Shown here: positions 40,688-50,700 of the stretch, in pieces | How positions within the stretch are numbered: position 1 is the first letter of the stretch | Layout of the letters: each line of letters starts with the position of its first letter | Source: Flavobacterium sp. W4I14 | GTDB lineage: Bacteria; Bacteroidota; Bacteroidia; Sphingobacteriales; Sphingobacteriaceae | DNA length: 64,000 nt | Assembly (NCBI GenBank): GCA_030817875.1 | Contig: JAUSZU010000001.1 | Span: forward strand, 5,642,001 to 5,706,000 | Direction of reading: 5' to 3' | The notes under the pieces: generated by a model | The model's database searches: none | The model's input: the letters and a program-made list of their open reading frames with translations, nothing else | What the model was told of the DNA's origin: nothing | Translations under genes and position numbers: made by a program

Positions 40688-43066
40688 ATGTTAAAATTTC
40701 TTTTCTTTCTTTTTACATTTTTTTCTGTTTTATCTTCCGAAGCTCAATTTAATCTTTCGGGGAAGGTAACTGACCAAGAGGATAGAAATCTTGCATTTAT
40801 AACCATTAAAATCTCTAACGCTAAAAATCAGATAAATTATACTCAAACCGATAGCCTCGGATTTTATCAATTCAATAATCTGCAGACTGGAAAATATGCG
40901 ATCACTTATGCTGCGCTCAATTTCAAAGCTGAGAACAGGTTACTGACTTTAAGTAGAGATACTCTAATTAATATTCAGCTTCAGGAAAATTCAAACAAGC
41001 TTACTGATGTTCAGATTAATGCTAGAAAAGCTTTAATAGAAAAACAGATCGACCGGACGGTTTTTAATGTCGAGAACAGTGTTTCTGCCATCGGAACAGA
41101 TGCTTTGGAACTGCTTTCAAAAGTGCCTGGTATTAGGGTTTTGAATGATAAGGTTTCATTGGTGGGTAAAGGTGCTGTTAACATCATGATTAACGATAAA
41201 TTGGTTCCCTTATCGGATGATGAACTGGTGAATTATTTAAAATCAATTTTATCAGGCAACATTGCCAAGATTGAAGTGATTACCAATCCGCCTGCAAAAT
41301 ATGATGCCCAGGGAAATAACGGATTAATTAATATTGTATTGAAGAAAGTTACTGCCGAAGGCTTTAGAGGGTCGGTTAATACGATTTTTTCACAAGCTAC
41401 TCATCCAACGGCATCTGCTGGTGGGAATTTGAGTTTTCGGAAAAATAAAATTACACTCTCCTCAAATTTCAATATCAGAAAAGGATCTCTTGTGCCGGTT
41501 GAACAAAGTGACGTTTTTTATCCTACACAGACCTGGAATATTGTAAATAAAGACCGAAATTTTAGAACGGTACCCAGCGGACAGATCGGAATTGATTATC
41601 AGGCCTCCCCAAAAACAATATTGGGTTTATCATATAACGGTGGTTTAACCAACTTCCATTCCGAAGAAAATATTAAAACCACTGTTTATAAAAAGACCGG
41701 TAACTTAGATTCGGTGTTGAATTCTGATGCCAATGCCAAAATCAGGTCTCATTATCATTCGGCCAATATTTATTTAAAGCAGGCCCTGGATTCTACAGGA
41801 AAACAACTAACCATTAACGGCGATTGGTTTAAATACAGTGATGATAAAAACAGGTTTTTTAACAATACGAGTTATTTCCAAAGTGGAGTAGTTATTCCGG
41901 ATTCTTTCGCCGAATACCTATCAACCAGCAAACAAAATATAGATTTATATACCTTAAAAGCCGATGTAGACTTGCCTTATAACACCTTTAAGTTATCCTT
42001 TGGTACAAAACTGAGCTTTATCAACAACCAGAGTGATCTTGCCTTTTACAAAGCCCGTAATGCAATTTACGAATTAGATCCAGGTCAAACCAACCTTTTT
42101 AACTATCAGGAAAATACACAGGCCCTCTATATCAATTATAATAAAACCATAAGGAGTTGGGATTTTCAAGCTGGGCTGCGGGGAGAATATACACAGATTG
42201 ATGGCATATCCGTTAATGAACAGAATCGAAATGAGTATTTTCGTCTTTTCCCTACATTTTACATTGTTTATCGTGCAAATGATAAAAGCACTTTTGCGCT
42301 TAATTATGGCCGTAGGATCAACCGACCTGCTTACCGTAAATTGAATCCTTTCCGCTGGTACAGCAACCAATATGCTTATACCGAAGGAAATCCTTTTTTA
42401 CAGCCATCTTATAACGACAACATCGAAATTTCGCATACTTACAATAATGTCTTCATCACGACACTATCTTTTAGTCATACCACAAACGGCTTTAATGATG
42501 TAAATTTTATTGATGCTGGCACTAATATTCAGGCAGCCAAACCTGTTAACTTTATTACAGGGTATCATTATCAATTCAGCAATGCCATTACGATAAATCT
42601 TTTGAAATGGTGGGAAAGTATCAATCAGACTGATGTTTTTTATACAAGATCCAATTCCAGCATCGTGCAGACCCAACGTAGCCTGAACGGATTTGGTGCT
42701 TATTTTTATACCTTAAACCAGTTTGTTTTTAACCCATCGAAAACTATTTTGGGCGAAGCCAGTTTCTGGTATCAATTTCCCGCAGTTGATGGCTTGAACA
42801 AAAATAAAAGTCAGTACAACCTCGATCTGGGTATAAAAGTCTTATTATTTAACAAAAAGATACAATTGGCCATTACCGCTACCGATATTTTAAAAACCAA
42901 TCAATACCGTTTTAACAGTTTGATCAATAATATCAGGCAGGAATACAATAACTATTACGATAACCGCCAACTCAAGATTGCCTTTCGTTATAATTTTGGC
43001 AATGAAAAAATTAAACAGCAGGATAGGAAGCCTGGTAATGAAGAGGAGCGGAGGAGGAGTAATTAG
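40688..43066 (+). CDS. Outer-membrane beta-barrel protein, TonB-receptor-like with carboxypeptidase-regulatory domain
   Basis: 792 residues. The signal peptide ends SSEAQ. A carboxypeptidase-regulatory-like domain (about 22-100, FNLSGKVTDQEDRNLAFITI) is followed by a plug-like domain with SKVPGIRVLNDKVSLVGKG and EVITNPPAKYDAQGNNGLINIVLKK. About 550 residues of barrel strands end in KIAFRYNFG. It belongs to the outer-membrane beta-barrel family widespread in Bacteroidota. It abuts the M56-OstA gene with no gap, which ties it to the BlaI system. The ligand is unknown, and no TonB box was identified. Confidence 0.9.
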   Translation: MLKFLFFLFTFFSVLSSEAQFNLSGKVTDQEDRNLAFITIKISNAKNQINYTQTDSLGFYQFNNLQTGKYAITYAALNFKAENRLLTLSRDTLINIQLQENSNKLTDVQINARKALIEKQIDRTVFNVENSVSAIGTDALELLSKVPGIRVLNDKVSLVGKGAVNIMINDKLVPLSDDELVNYLKSILSGNIAKIEVITNPPAKYDAQGNNGLINIVLKKVTAEGFRGSVNTIFSQATHPTASAGGNLSFRKNKITLSSNFNIRKGSLVPVEQSDVFYPTQTWNIVNKDRNFRTVPSGQIGIDYQASPKTILGLSYNGGLTNFHSEENIKTTVYKKTGNLDSVLNSDANAKIRSHYHSANIYLKQALDSTGKQLTINGDWFKYSDDKNRFFNNTSYFQSGVVIPDSFAEYLSTSKQNIDLYTLKADVDLPYNTFKLSFGTKLSFINNQSDLAFYKARNAIYELDPGQTNLFNYQENTQALYINYNKTIRSWDFQAGLRGEYTQIDGISVNEQNRNEYFRLFPTFYIVYRANDKSTFALNYGRRINRPAYRKLNPFRWYSNQYAYTEGNPFLQPSYNDNIEISHTYNNVFITTLSFSHTTNGFNDVNFIDAGTNIQAAKPVNFITGYHYQFSNAITINLLKWWESINQTDVFYTRSNSSIVQTQRSLNGFGAYFYTLNQFVFNPSKTILGEASFWYQFPAVDGLNKNKSQYNLDLGIKVLLFNKKIQLAITATDILKTNQYRFNSLINNIRQEYNNYYDNRQLKIAFRYNFGNEKIKQQDRKPGNEEERRRSN

Positions 43067-43090
43067 GTATTTAAGAGAAAAGGTCCTGGC

Positions 43091-43450
43091 AAATCGTCAT
43101 TCCCAACTTGATTGGGAATCGTAATGCCTTAGTAGGGTTTGTAGCTTGTATTAAGATTAGCTTCGCTGAGCACTGCGTGGTTCCCGCCTGCGGGGGAAAG
43201 ACGACCATTCGTTGTAATCTGTCATTGGTAACTTGTTCAGCACCTATATTGTTATAAAGACTCTTCACTGCGTTCAGAATGACAAGCCTGGCTGGATGAT
43301 GATTAGTAAGGTATTCTCCGTGGTTTCTGTGTTTCCGTGGCAATAATTTTGTCTGTACGAATCTGCTGTAAAGATCCTTTGACTACCCTCAGGATGACAA
43401 AACGAGGAGGGTAACTAAACGAATAAGGATGACAGTACAAAGCCCCTAAA
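43091..43450. repeat. Intergenic mosaic of dispersed palindromes
   Basis: It contains ATTCCCAACTTGATTGGGAAT (43098-43118), an inverted copy of the repeat at 13993-14013. It also contains fragments of the kind TTCAGAATGACA and GATCCTTTGACTACCCTCAGGATGACA, related to GATCCTTCGACTCCGTTCAGGA at 44991-45011. A 90-codon minus-strand ORF here is made of repeat sequence and is not reported as a gene. Confidence 0.55.
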
Positions 43451-43460
43451 CTCCCATCGG

Positions 43461-44591
43461 CTAAAACGCTTCCGCCAAACTGATATAAAACCCTGCCTGG
43501 CGTTTTTCGTTTGGTAGTTTTTCGCCTATACCATAATCTAACCGAACACTCAAGCCTTTTGCAGGATCGAAAAAGTACCGACCGCCAACACCAAAGTTTG
43601 GTTTTAGCCCATCTGTATTAAACTGGCCATTTGCAAATACTTTACCAGTACCCGCAAAAGCGACAATGCCAAAACGGTTCATAAAACGGTAGCGGATTTC
43701 GGCTTGTGCCGCCATCAGGTTTTCGTCGCGGTAGCGGCCACTGTAATAACCGCGCATCATCTGGTCGTTGCCTAGCTGCTGTAACAGGTAAAATGGGGTG
43801 CTTTGGCTCTGAATGGTATAAAAAATGCCCTGTACCCCTAAAACTACCTTTGGTGCCAGACTAAAGAAACCACGGAGATCTAGCTTAATCTGTGAGCCAT
43901 TAAAACTTTCTCCACCAAAAAAATCAGGTGCATATTGATAAGTTGCCCTACCAAAAAAGCCTTTTGTTGGATAATTATTGCTGTTACGTGTATCGTAACT
44001 TTGCGATGCACCGATCCAGGCTACCGAGCCACCATCTTTATCTAAAATCTGAGGATTTGTACTGTAAATACCACCAATTTCCTTGTCTATAAAACGGTAA
44101 TTCTCAAAGCCAAGCGAAATACCTGTATAAGCTTTAGGTAAAGTGTTCATCTCGGCATCGAAAAGCGTTTTAAATACGCGTTGGTCTAGTTTATCTTCAT
44201 TTGCCTTTATTGCATTGTTACCGATGCCATAAAAATTAAATGGCTGGTTTTTGAAACGGATATCACCGATAAAATGATATTTATTTCCTTTCGTCCAAGC
44301 ATCGCCTTTAAGCATAAAATTAGCCGTCTTTTTGGTAGAATAGGTTGTGTTTAAGGCGAAGTTGGAACTGCGGTTCAGCGTATCTTTACGATCTATGTAA
44401 AATGAATAAATGGCGCCTACGCCAAATTCAAAGCCTGTTTCCTGGCTATAGCCAAAAGCCGGTAGAGGTAAAAAGCTAGCTTTACGGGTAGTATCTTTTT
44501 CGTTTGAGAGCATCTTTTTGATCAGTTTCATCTGTCCAAACGAACTTCCTGAAATGAGCGCAAATAAAATAATTAGATAATATTTTTTCAT
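43461..44591 (-). CDS. BamA/TamA-like outer-membrane barrel protein
   Basis: 376 residues. A signal peptide (GSSFGQM) is followed by a bacterial surface antigen-type barrel: LPLPAFGYSQETGFEFGVGA, SQSYDTRNSNNYPTKG and FGVGGRYFFDPAKGLSVRLDYGIG. No POTRA repeats are present, so it is a barrel-only member rather than BamA itself. It may transport or insert lipids or proteins at the outer membrane. It is convergent with the M56-barrel operon. Confidence 0.87.
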   Translation of the reverse strand: MKKYYLIILFALISGSSFGQMKLIKKMLSNEKDTTRKASFLPLPAFGYSQETGFEFGVGAIYSFYIDRKDTLNRSSNFALNTTYSTKKTANFMLKGDAWTKGNKYHFIGDIRFKNQPFNFYGIGNNAIKANEDKLDQRVFKTLFDAEMNTLPKAYTGISLGFENYRFIDKEIGGIYSTNPQILDKDGGSVAWIGASQSYDTRNSNNYPTKGFFGRATYQYAPDFFGGESFNGSQIKLDLRGFFSLAPKVVLGVQGIFYTIQSQSTPFYLLQQLGNDQMMRGYYSGRYRDENLMAAQAEIRYRFMNRFGIVAFAGTGKVFANGQFNTDGLKPNFGVGGRYFFDPAKGLSVRLDYGIGEKLPNEKRQAGFYISLAEAF

Positions 44592-45148
44592 TGTTACAAA
44601 GAAAAGGAAATTTAGTTATAGTTCATTAGTCAATGGTCATTTGTTCATTGGTACTGCAAACTGCTAGTTATTGGTTAACTGATTAAATTGGTTAATTGTA
44701 CCTGGCGACTGCTCAATCTCAACTCCAAACACGCAAATCATCATTTCGAGCGGAGTACAACCTAGTAGAGAGATCTACCTCGATATAGATCTCTCCGTTC
44801 CGCTGCGCTTCAGTCGAGATGACGGTCTCTAGGATTCGAGGCAATGCCTGCCACCATCTAAACCGGATCCGATAGCTATCGGATGAAGGGGAAAGCCCAC
44901 AGGTGAGGCATCCCGATTCATCGGGACGGACTTGTAACGGAAAGCCGGACTACCTTTAATAATGATTAAGCAACTGCTTTTCAAAAAAAGATCCTTCGAC
45001 TCCGTTCAGGAGGACAATCGCGAAGAAATGCGCTTTATGATTTTAATCGACTTTGGACTGAAAACTATAGACTTGAGACTAATTAACGCTAAACGCCATG
45101 CTCCAATCGCTAAACGCTTTTACGTTTTAACCTTTCGGCCTAAATACC
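44592..45148. repeat. 557-bp repeat-rich gap before the deoxyhypusine synthase-like gene
   Basis: From left to right: GATTAAATTGGTTAATT-type words (44640-44705); a 10-bp inverted repeat GAGAGATCTA/TAGATCTCTC (44768-44795) inside a TTTCGAGCGGAG...TCGAGATGACG repeat; CATCCCGATTCATCGGGACGG and an exact copy of the foldback right end CTGCTTTTCAAAAAA (44974-44988); and GCTAAACGC words (45085-45120). An in-frame extension of the next ORF through 44962-45177 is repeat DNA, not protein. Confidence 0.6.
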
Positions 45149-45156
45149 TATTTTTG
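45149..45156 (+). promoter_or_regulatory. -7 box (TATTTTTG) for the deoxyhypusine synthase-like gene
   Basis: TATTTTTG followed by C fits TAnnTTTG and ends 21 bp before the ATG at 45178. This supports that ATG as the start. Confidence 0.5.
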
Positions 45157-45177
45157 CGGCAAACAATACAAAACGAA

Positions 45178-46158
45178 ATGAGCAATACAAGAGGACCAAT
45201 ATCTCAGTTTATGGAGCGTAATTACCTCCATTTTAATGCTGCGGCAATGATGGATGCGGCTAAAGGATACGAAACGCATTTAGATGAAGGTGGTAAAATG
45301 ATGATCACGCTTGCTGGTGCAATGAGTACTGCAGAATTGGGAATTTCACTTGCAGAGATGATCCGCCAGGATAAAGTGGCTATTATTTCTTGTACCGGTG
45401 CAAACCTTGAAGAAGATATTATGAACCTGGTAGCACACTCACATTATAAACGTGTACCAAACTATCGAGATTTAAGCCCGCAGGATGAATGGGACCTTTT
45501 AGAGAACCATTACAACCGTGTTACCGATACCTGTATCCCGGAAGAAGAGGCTTTCCGCCGTTTGCAGAAACATATCCAAAAAATCTGGATGGATGCCGAA
45601 GCTGCAGGTGAGCGTTATTTTCCACATGAATTTATGTATAAAATGCTTTTGAGCGGCGATTTAGAGCAATACTATGAAATTGATCCTAAAAACTCATGGA
45701 TGCTTGCTGCGGCTGAAAAGAATTTGCCAATTGTAGTTCCGGGATGGGAAGATTCTACCATGGGAAATATTTTTGCATCGTATGTGATGAAAAAAGAACT
45801 TACCGCAACTACTGTAAAAGGCGGTATTGAATATATGGGCTGGTTGGCCGACTGGTATATTGCAAATAGCGGAGGCAAAGGAATTGGTTTCTTCCAGATT
45901 GGTGGCGGTATAGCCGGCGATTTTCCTATTTGTGTAGTACCGATGCTTTATCAGGATATGGAAATGGAAAATATTCCTTTCTGGAGTTATTTCTGCCAGA
46001 TCTCAGATTCGACCACTTCTTATGGTTCATATTCTGGTGCTGTACCGAATGAAAAGATTACCTGGGGTAAACTGGATATCAATACACCAAAGTTTATTGT
46101 AGAAAGTGACGCAACAATTGTTGCACCGTTAATGTTTGCCTGGATATTAAAACAATAA
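45178..46158 (+). CDS. Deoxyhypusine synthase-like enzyme (probable polyamine aminobutyl transferase)
   Basis: 326 residues from the ATG at 45178 (MSNTRGPISQF). An ATG at 44962 is in frame but would translate repeat DNA. Family features are ITLAGAMSTAELG, IISCTGANLEEDI, FFQIGGGIAGDFPI and SGAVPNEKITWGKL, the last with the lysine that in eukaryotes forms the enzyme intermediate. Eukaryotic DHS modifies eIF5A, which bacteria lack. Bacterial homologues are thought to move aminobutyl groups between polyamines, for example to make homospermidine. No other polyamine gene is nearby. A terminator follows at 46194. Confidence 0.9.
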   Translation: MSNTRGPISQFMERNYLHFNAAAMMDAAKGYETHLDEGGKMMITLAGAMSTAELGISLAEMIRQDKVAIISCTGANLEEDIMNLVAHSHYKRVPNYRDLSPQDEWDLLENHYNRVTDTCIPEEEAFRRLQKHIQKIWMDAEAAGERYFPHEFMYKMLLSGDLEQYYEIDPKNSWMLAAAEKNLPIVVPGWEDSTMGNIFASYVMKKELTATTVKGGIEYMGWLADWYIANSGGKGIGFFQIGGGIAGDFPICVVPMLYQDMEMENIPFWSYFCQISDSTTSYGSYSGAVPNEKITWGKLDINTPKFIVESDATIVAPLMFAWILKQ

Positions 46159-46193
46159 TCAGAAAAAATAAATAAACCAAATTGGTTTCTAGT

Positions 46194-46232
46194 ATGCCCA
46201 TTGGAGATAACATATCAAAAATGGGCATTTTT
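46194..46232 (+). terminator. Terminator after the deoxyhypusine synthase-like gene
   Basis: ATGCCCATT (46194-46202) pairs with AATGGGCAT (46220-46228), followed by TTTTTATT. Confidence 0.75.
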
Positions 46233-46324
46233 ATTGCCTGAATGGCTAGAAACGACATTTGTTTAGAATGATTATAAATTGTATTTCCAGTCACTATTAT
46301 GTCATGGGATTTATTAATAAGTTA

Positions 46325-46332
46325 TACTTTTG
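46325..46332 (+). promoter_or_regulatory. -7 box (TACTTTTG) ahead of the respiratory cluster
   Basis: TACTTTTG fits TAnnTTTG and lies 81 bp before the actA ATG, giving a leader of about 75 nt. It is the only good promoter box seen before the ACIII genes. Confidence 0.5.
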
Positions 46333-46413
46333 TTCAAGTTTTGGTGGGGCTACCCCTAGTTCAGCATCAATTTCACAACAAAAAGTAAATTAAATAAGTA
46401 TAAAGTGTTCATT

Positions 46414-47715
46414 ATGAGAGATATCTCGATGATTTTAAAAAGCGTTTGGAAGTCGTTATTCGTATTTTCAGCAATTTCCGTAATAGCGGTTTCTACCGTA
46501 AATGCGCAGGATGCTAAAGAGGGAAGAACGCTTTTCAAAGCAAAATGTTCTTCGTGCCATGCGTTAGATGCTAAATTGGTTGGTCCAGCCTTAACTGGTG
46601 TAAGCGATCGCCATTCAGAGGAATTCCTTTTAAAGTGGATTCCTAATTCTCAGGGATTGGTGGCGTCTGGAAATCCAGAGGCTGTTAAATTATTCAATGA
46701 TAATGGGAAAGTGGCAATGACTTCTTTTCCTGAATTGGATGAAACAAAAGTTAAAGACATCTTACAATACATTAAAGAAGGTGAGCCTAAGCCAGCAGGT
46801 GATCCAAGTGTAGCTTCTTCTGCAGCAGCTAAAGAGGAGGGTACTTCTGGTTTATCAATTGCAGGTATTGTGGCTATCGTTGTATTGGCGATTGTTATTT
46901 TAGTGATTTTAGGTCGTGCTTCTAAATTGTTAGAGCGTCTGATTTTACAAAAACAAGGTATCGAGATTGAAGAAGATGTGCCATTAAAGGTTGGTGTGCG
47001 CAAGATGTTCAAAAACAAGAAATTTGTAATGTTCTTTATCTTGTGTTTAATCATCGCTTTAGGCTCTTGGGGTTGGATGGGCATGTGGAACACTGGTGTT
47101 CACACCGGTTACCAACCAGTTCAGCCAATTAAATTCTCTCACGAGTTGCACGCTGGTATCAATCAGATCGATTGTCAGTATTGCCACAACGGAGCATTTA
47201 AATCTAAAAACGCAACCATTCCATCATTAAACGTTTGTATGAACTGCCATAAAGCTGTTCAGGCAAGAGATAAATATGATGGTGAGATTTCTCCTGAGAT
47301 CAAAAAAATCTACAATGCTTTAGGTTACGATCCTGAAACACAGAAATATGATGAAGGTAAAGCTAAGCCAATGGAATGGGTACGTGTACACAACCTTCCT
47401 GATTTTGCTTACTTCAATCACTCTCAACACGTAGTTGTTGCAGAAGATGCAATCCGTAAAGCAAAAGGATTACAACCAACAGAACCTGTATGTTTCGCTT
47501 GTCACGGTCCGGTTAATACAATGGAAGAAATTTACCAATATTCTCCATTAACCATGAAATGGTGTATTAACTGCCATAAGGAAACTGATATTTCTGGTCA
47601 GAAAAATAATGCTTTCTACGCTAAGGTTATCGAAGCGCATGAGAAGATTAAAAAAGGCGAGAAAATTACACCAGCGTTATTGGGTGGTTTAGAGTGTGGT
47701 AAATGCCACTATTAA
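46414..47715 (+). CDS. actA: Alternative complex III subunit ActA, six haem c sites
   Basis: 433 residues from the ATG at 46414 (MRDISMILKS); a GTG at 46405 is a weaker option. After a signal helix comes a monohaem domain with CSSCH near residue 45, then a membrane helix (about 148-168), a second helix near 205-222, and a pentahaem domain with CQYCH, CMNCH, CFACH, CINCH and the C-terminal CGKCH. It is the electron outlet of the quinol:acceptor oxidoreductase. The extra N-terminal monohaem domain is a fusion compared with the pentahaem ActA of Rhodothermus. It begins the actA-F series. Confidence 0.92.
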   Translation: MRDISMILKSVWKSLFVFSAISVIAVSTVNAQDAKEGRTLFKAKCSSCHALDAKLVGPALTGVSDRHSEEFLLKWIPNSQGLVASGNPEAVKLFNDNGKVAMTSFPELDETKVKDILQYIKEGEPKPAGDPSVASSAAAKEEGTSGLSIAGIVAIVVLAIVILVILGRASKLLERLILQKQGIEIEEDVPLKVGVRKMFKNKKFVMFFILCLIIALGSWGWMGMWNTGVHTGYQPVQPIKFSHELHAGINQIDCQYCHNGAFKSKNATIPSLNVCMNCHKAVQARDKYDGEISPEIKKIYNALGYDPETQKYDEGKAKPMEWVRVHNLPDFAYFNHSQHVVVAEDAIRKAKGLQPTEPVCFACHGPVNTMEEIYQYSPLTMKWCINCHKETDISGQKNNAFYAKVIEAHEKIKKGEKITPALLGGLECGKCHY

Positions 47716-47763
47716 TAGATAGAGTTTAGTAAGAACGTTCGAATAAACAGTAATATAGCTTAA

Positions 47764-50700
47764 ATGGAAAGCAACAAAAAATACTGGAAAGGCTTAGAGG
47801 AGTATAACAATACACCCGATTTTGTTAAGAATAGCAAAAACGAATTCGCCGAGCCACTTCCAATAGAAGATGTTTTAAATGAAGCAGGGTTAAGTACCGT
47901 TACCCCACGCCGCGACTTTTTAAAGGCGTTAGGTTTTGGTTTAGGTGCAGTAACTTTGGCAGCCTGTCAAACTGCCCCTGTTCATAAATCTATTCCTTAC
48001 CTGGTAAAGCCTGAAGAGGTTACTCCAGGTATTCCTAACTATTATACTTCGAGCTTTAATGGCCAGAGTATTTTAGTTAAAACAAGAGAGGGACGTCCGA
48101 TTAAAATTGAACCAAATCCAAATGCGGGTCAATTTAACTGCGGTACAGATGCGAGAGCGCAAGCTTCGGTTTTAGATTTATATGATGTATCTAAACTAAA
48201 AGCACCAGCTTTAGTAAAAGATGGAAAAGTTGAAGAAACTACCTGGGCAAAGATCGACAGCTTTGTAAAAGGCGAGTTGGCAAAAGCACAGGCGGGTGGA
48301 AAGAAAATCCGTATTGTAGCATCAACCGTAAACAGCCCATCAACTAATGCAGTTATTGCGCAGTTTATTGCAAAATATCCTGCCACTAAATTGGTTCAGT
48401 ACGATGCAGTTTCTTATACTGGTATTATTCAGGCTAACCAAAACAGTTTCGGTAAAGCCGTTTTACCTAAATACAACTTTGATAAGGCTGATTTAATTGT
48501 AAGTTTCAGTGCCGATTTCTTAGGTACCTGGATTAGCGGAGAAGAGTTTACTGCTCAGTATACGGCTAACCGTAACTACAAATCGTTAGAAAACAAAAAA
48601 ATGAGCCGCCACATTCAGTTCGAAAGTGGAATGAGCTTAACAGGTACAAATGCAGATACCCGTGTTCCAGTTAAGTTATCGGAAGAAGGACCTGCTTTAA
48701 TTGCCTTATATAATGCAATTACCGGTAGTGCTTTACCAGGCGGAACGTTAGGTAACAACACAACTGCCGATAAAGTAATTAAATTGGTGGCTAAAGAATT
48801 GGTACAAGCTAAAGGTAAAGGCCTTGTAGTTTGTGGTTCTAACGATGTTTCTACTCAGATTTTAGTAAATGCCATTAACGCCGCTATCGGAAGTTATGGT
48901 ACTACTATCGATTTAGATAACCCTTGTTATTTATATGCAGGTAATGATGCCGAATTTAATGGCTTAGTTGCTGAAATGAACCGTGGCGAAGTTGGCGCTG
49001 TTTTATTCTTAAACAGTAACCCTGTTTACGATGCCGCAAATGCAAAAGCATTTACTGATGCATTAGCTAAGGTTCCTGCTAAAATTTCATTCTCTGATCG
49101 TGCTGATGAAACTGCAACCGCTTGTGATGCCATTGCAATTAACCATAATTACTTAGAATCATGGGGTGATGCAAACGCTTACGAAGGATATTATTCTATC
49201 GTTCAGCCAACTATCAACCCTGTTTTCAATAGCCGCCAGGCTGAAGAGAGTTTATTAACCTGGGCTGATGCTCCGGTTAAAGATTACTATCAGTTTGTAC
49301 GCAGCAATTGGGAAGCTAAAATGTTACCAGCTGTTGGTTTGAAATGGGAAGAAGTTTTAGACAAAGGAGTGGTTACTGCAACAGCAAAAACTGCTGGAGC
49401 CTATTCATTCACTCAATCTTTAGCACAAGTTGCTACTTCAATTGCGAATAGCAGCAAAGCTTTAGCTAAAGAAGTAGAATTACAGGTTTACGAAAGCATC
49501 CCGATGCGCGATGGTAAAAATGCAAACAATGCATTCTTACAAGAGTTACCTGATCCGGTTTCTAAAGTAACCTGGGATAACTATGTTGCACTTGCACCAA
49601 AATTTGCTGAGAAATTAAAAGTTAAAGAATTTGATGTTGTAACGGTTAAGGCCAGCAACGGATATTCAGTAGATCTTCCGGTATTGATCCAGCCAGGACA
49701 AGCACAAGGAACTGCATCTATCGCATTAGGTTATGGCCGTACCAAAACTGGTAAAGCGGGTAACGATGTAGGTAAAAATGCTTTCCCTTTTGTTTCTTTT
49801 GTAAATGGAACTTTCCAATATGCTACTTCGGTAACCATTACCCCAACAGGCGGTTATTACGAATTGGCTCAAACACAAACTCACCACTCTTTCGAGGGCC
49901 GTGCAGTGATTAAAGAAGCTACTTTTAAAGAGTACTTAAAAAATCCTGGAGCTGGTAACGAAAAGGGCGAGCATAAAGATTACGATCTTTGGGATCAATA
50001 CGAAAAACCAGGTAACAACTGGGTTATGGCAATCGATTTGAATGCTTGTACAGGTTGTGGTTCTTGTATTGTTGCTTGTAATGTAGAAAACAATATTCCT
50101 GTTGTAGGCCGTGATGAGGTTCGCCGTCGTCGCGAAATGCACTGGATCCGTATCGATCGTTATTACAGCTACGAAACTAAAGACGGTGATGTAACCAGAG
50201 AGAAAGAAATTGCTAAGTTAGAAGACTTAGATCACGTTTCTGTGGTTCACCAACCAATGTTGTGCCAACACTGTGATCATGCACCTTGCGAAACAGTTTG
50301 TCCGGTATTGGCAACTGTACACTCAAGTGATGGTTTAAACCACATGGCTTACAACCGTTGCGTAGGTACACGTTACTGTGCGAATAACTGTCCGTATAAA
50401 GTACGTCGTTTCAACTGGTTTAACTACTGGAACGATTCACGTTTCGATAACTATTTAAATAACGAGTTTACCCAATTAGTTTTAAACCCTGATGTAACTA
50501 CACGTTCGAGAGGGGTAATGGAAAAATGCTCTATGTGTATTCAACGTATACAAGGTGGCAAATTACAAGCTAAACTGGAGAAACGTCCATTAAAAGATGG
50601 CGATATTAAAATGGCTTGTCAGGAAGCTTGTTCAGCAAATGCGATTGTATTTGGTGATGCAAACGATCCAAATTCAGAGGTTTCAAAAGCATTACGTTCT

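Noticed and set aside
43071..43343. 90-codon minus-strand ORF
   Set aside because: It is made of dispersed palindromes and GAATGACA-type repeats, with no protein-like features.
44962..45177. N-terminal extension of the deoxyhypusine synthase-like protein
   Set aside because: The extra 72 codons translate dispersed repeats, and a -7 box lies at 45149, so the ATG at 45178 is the start.
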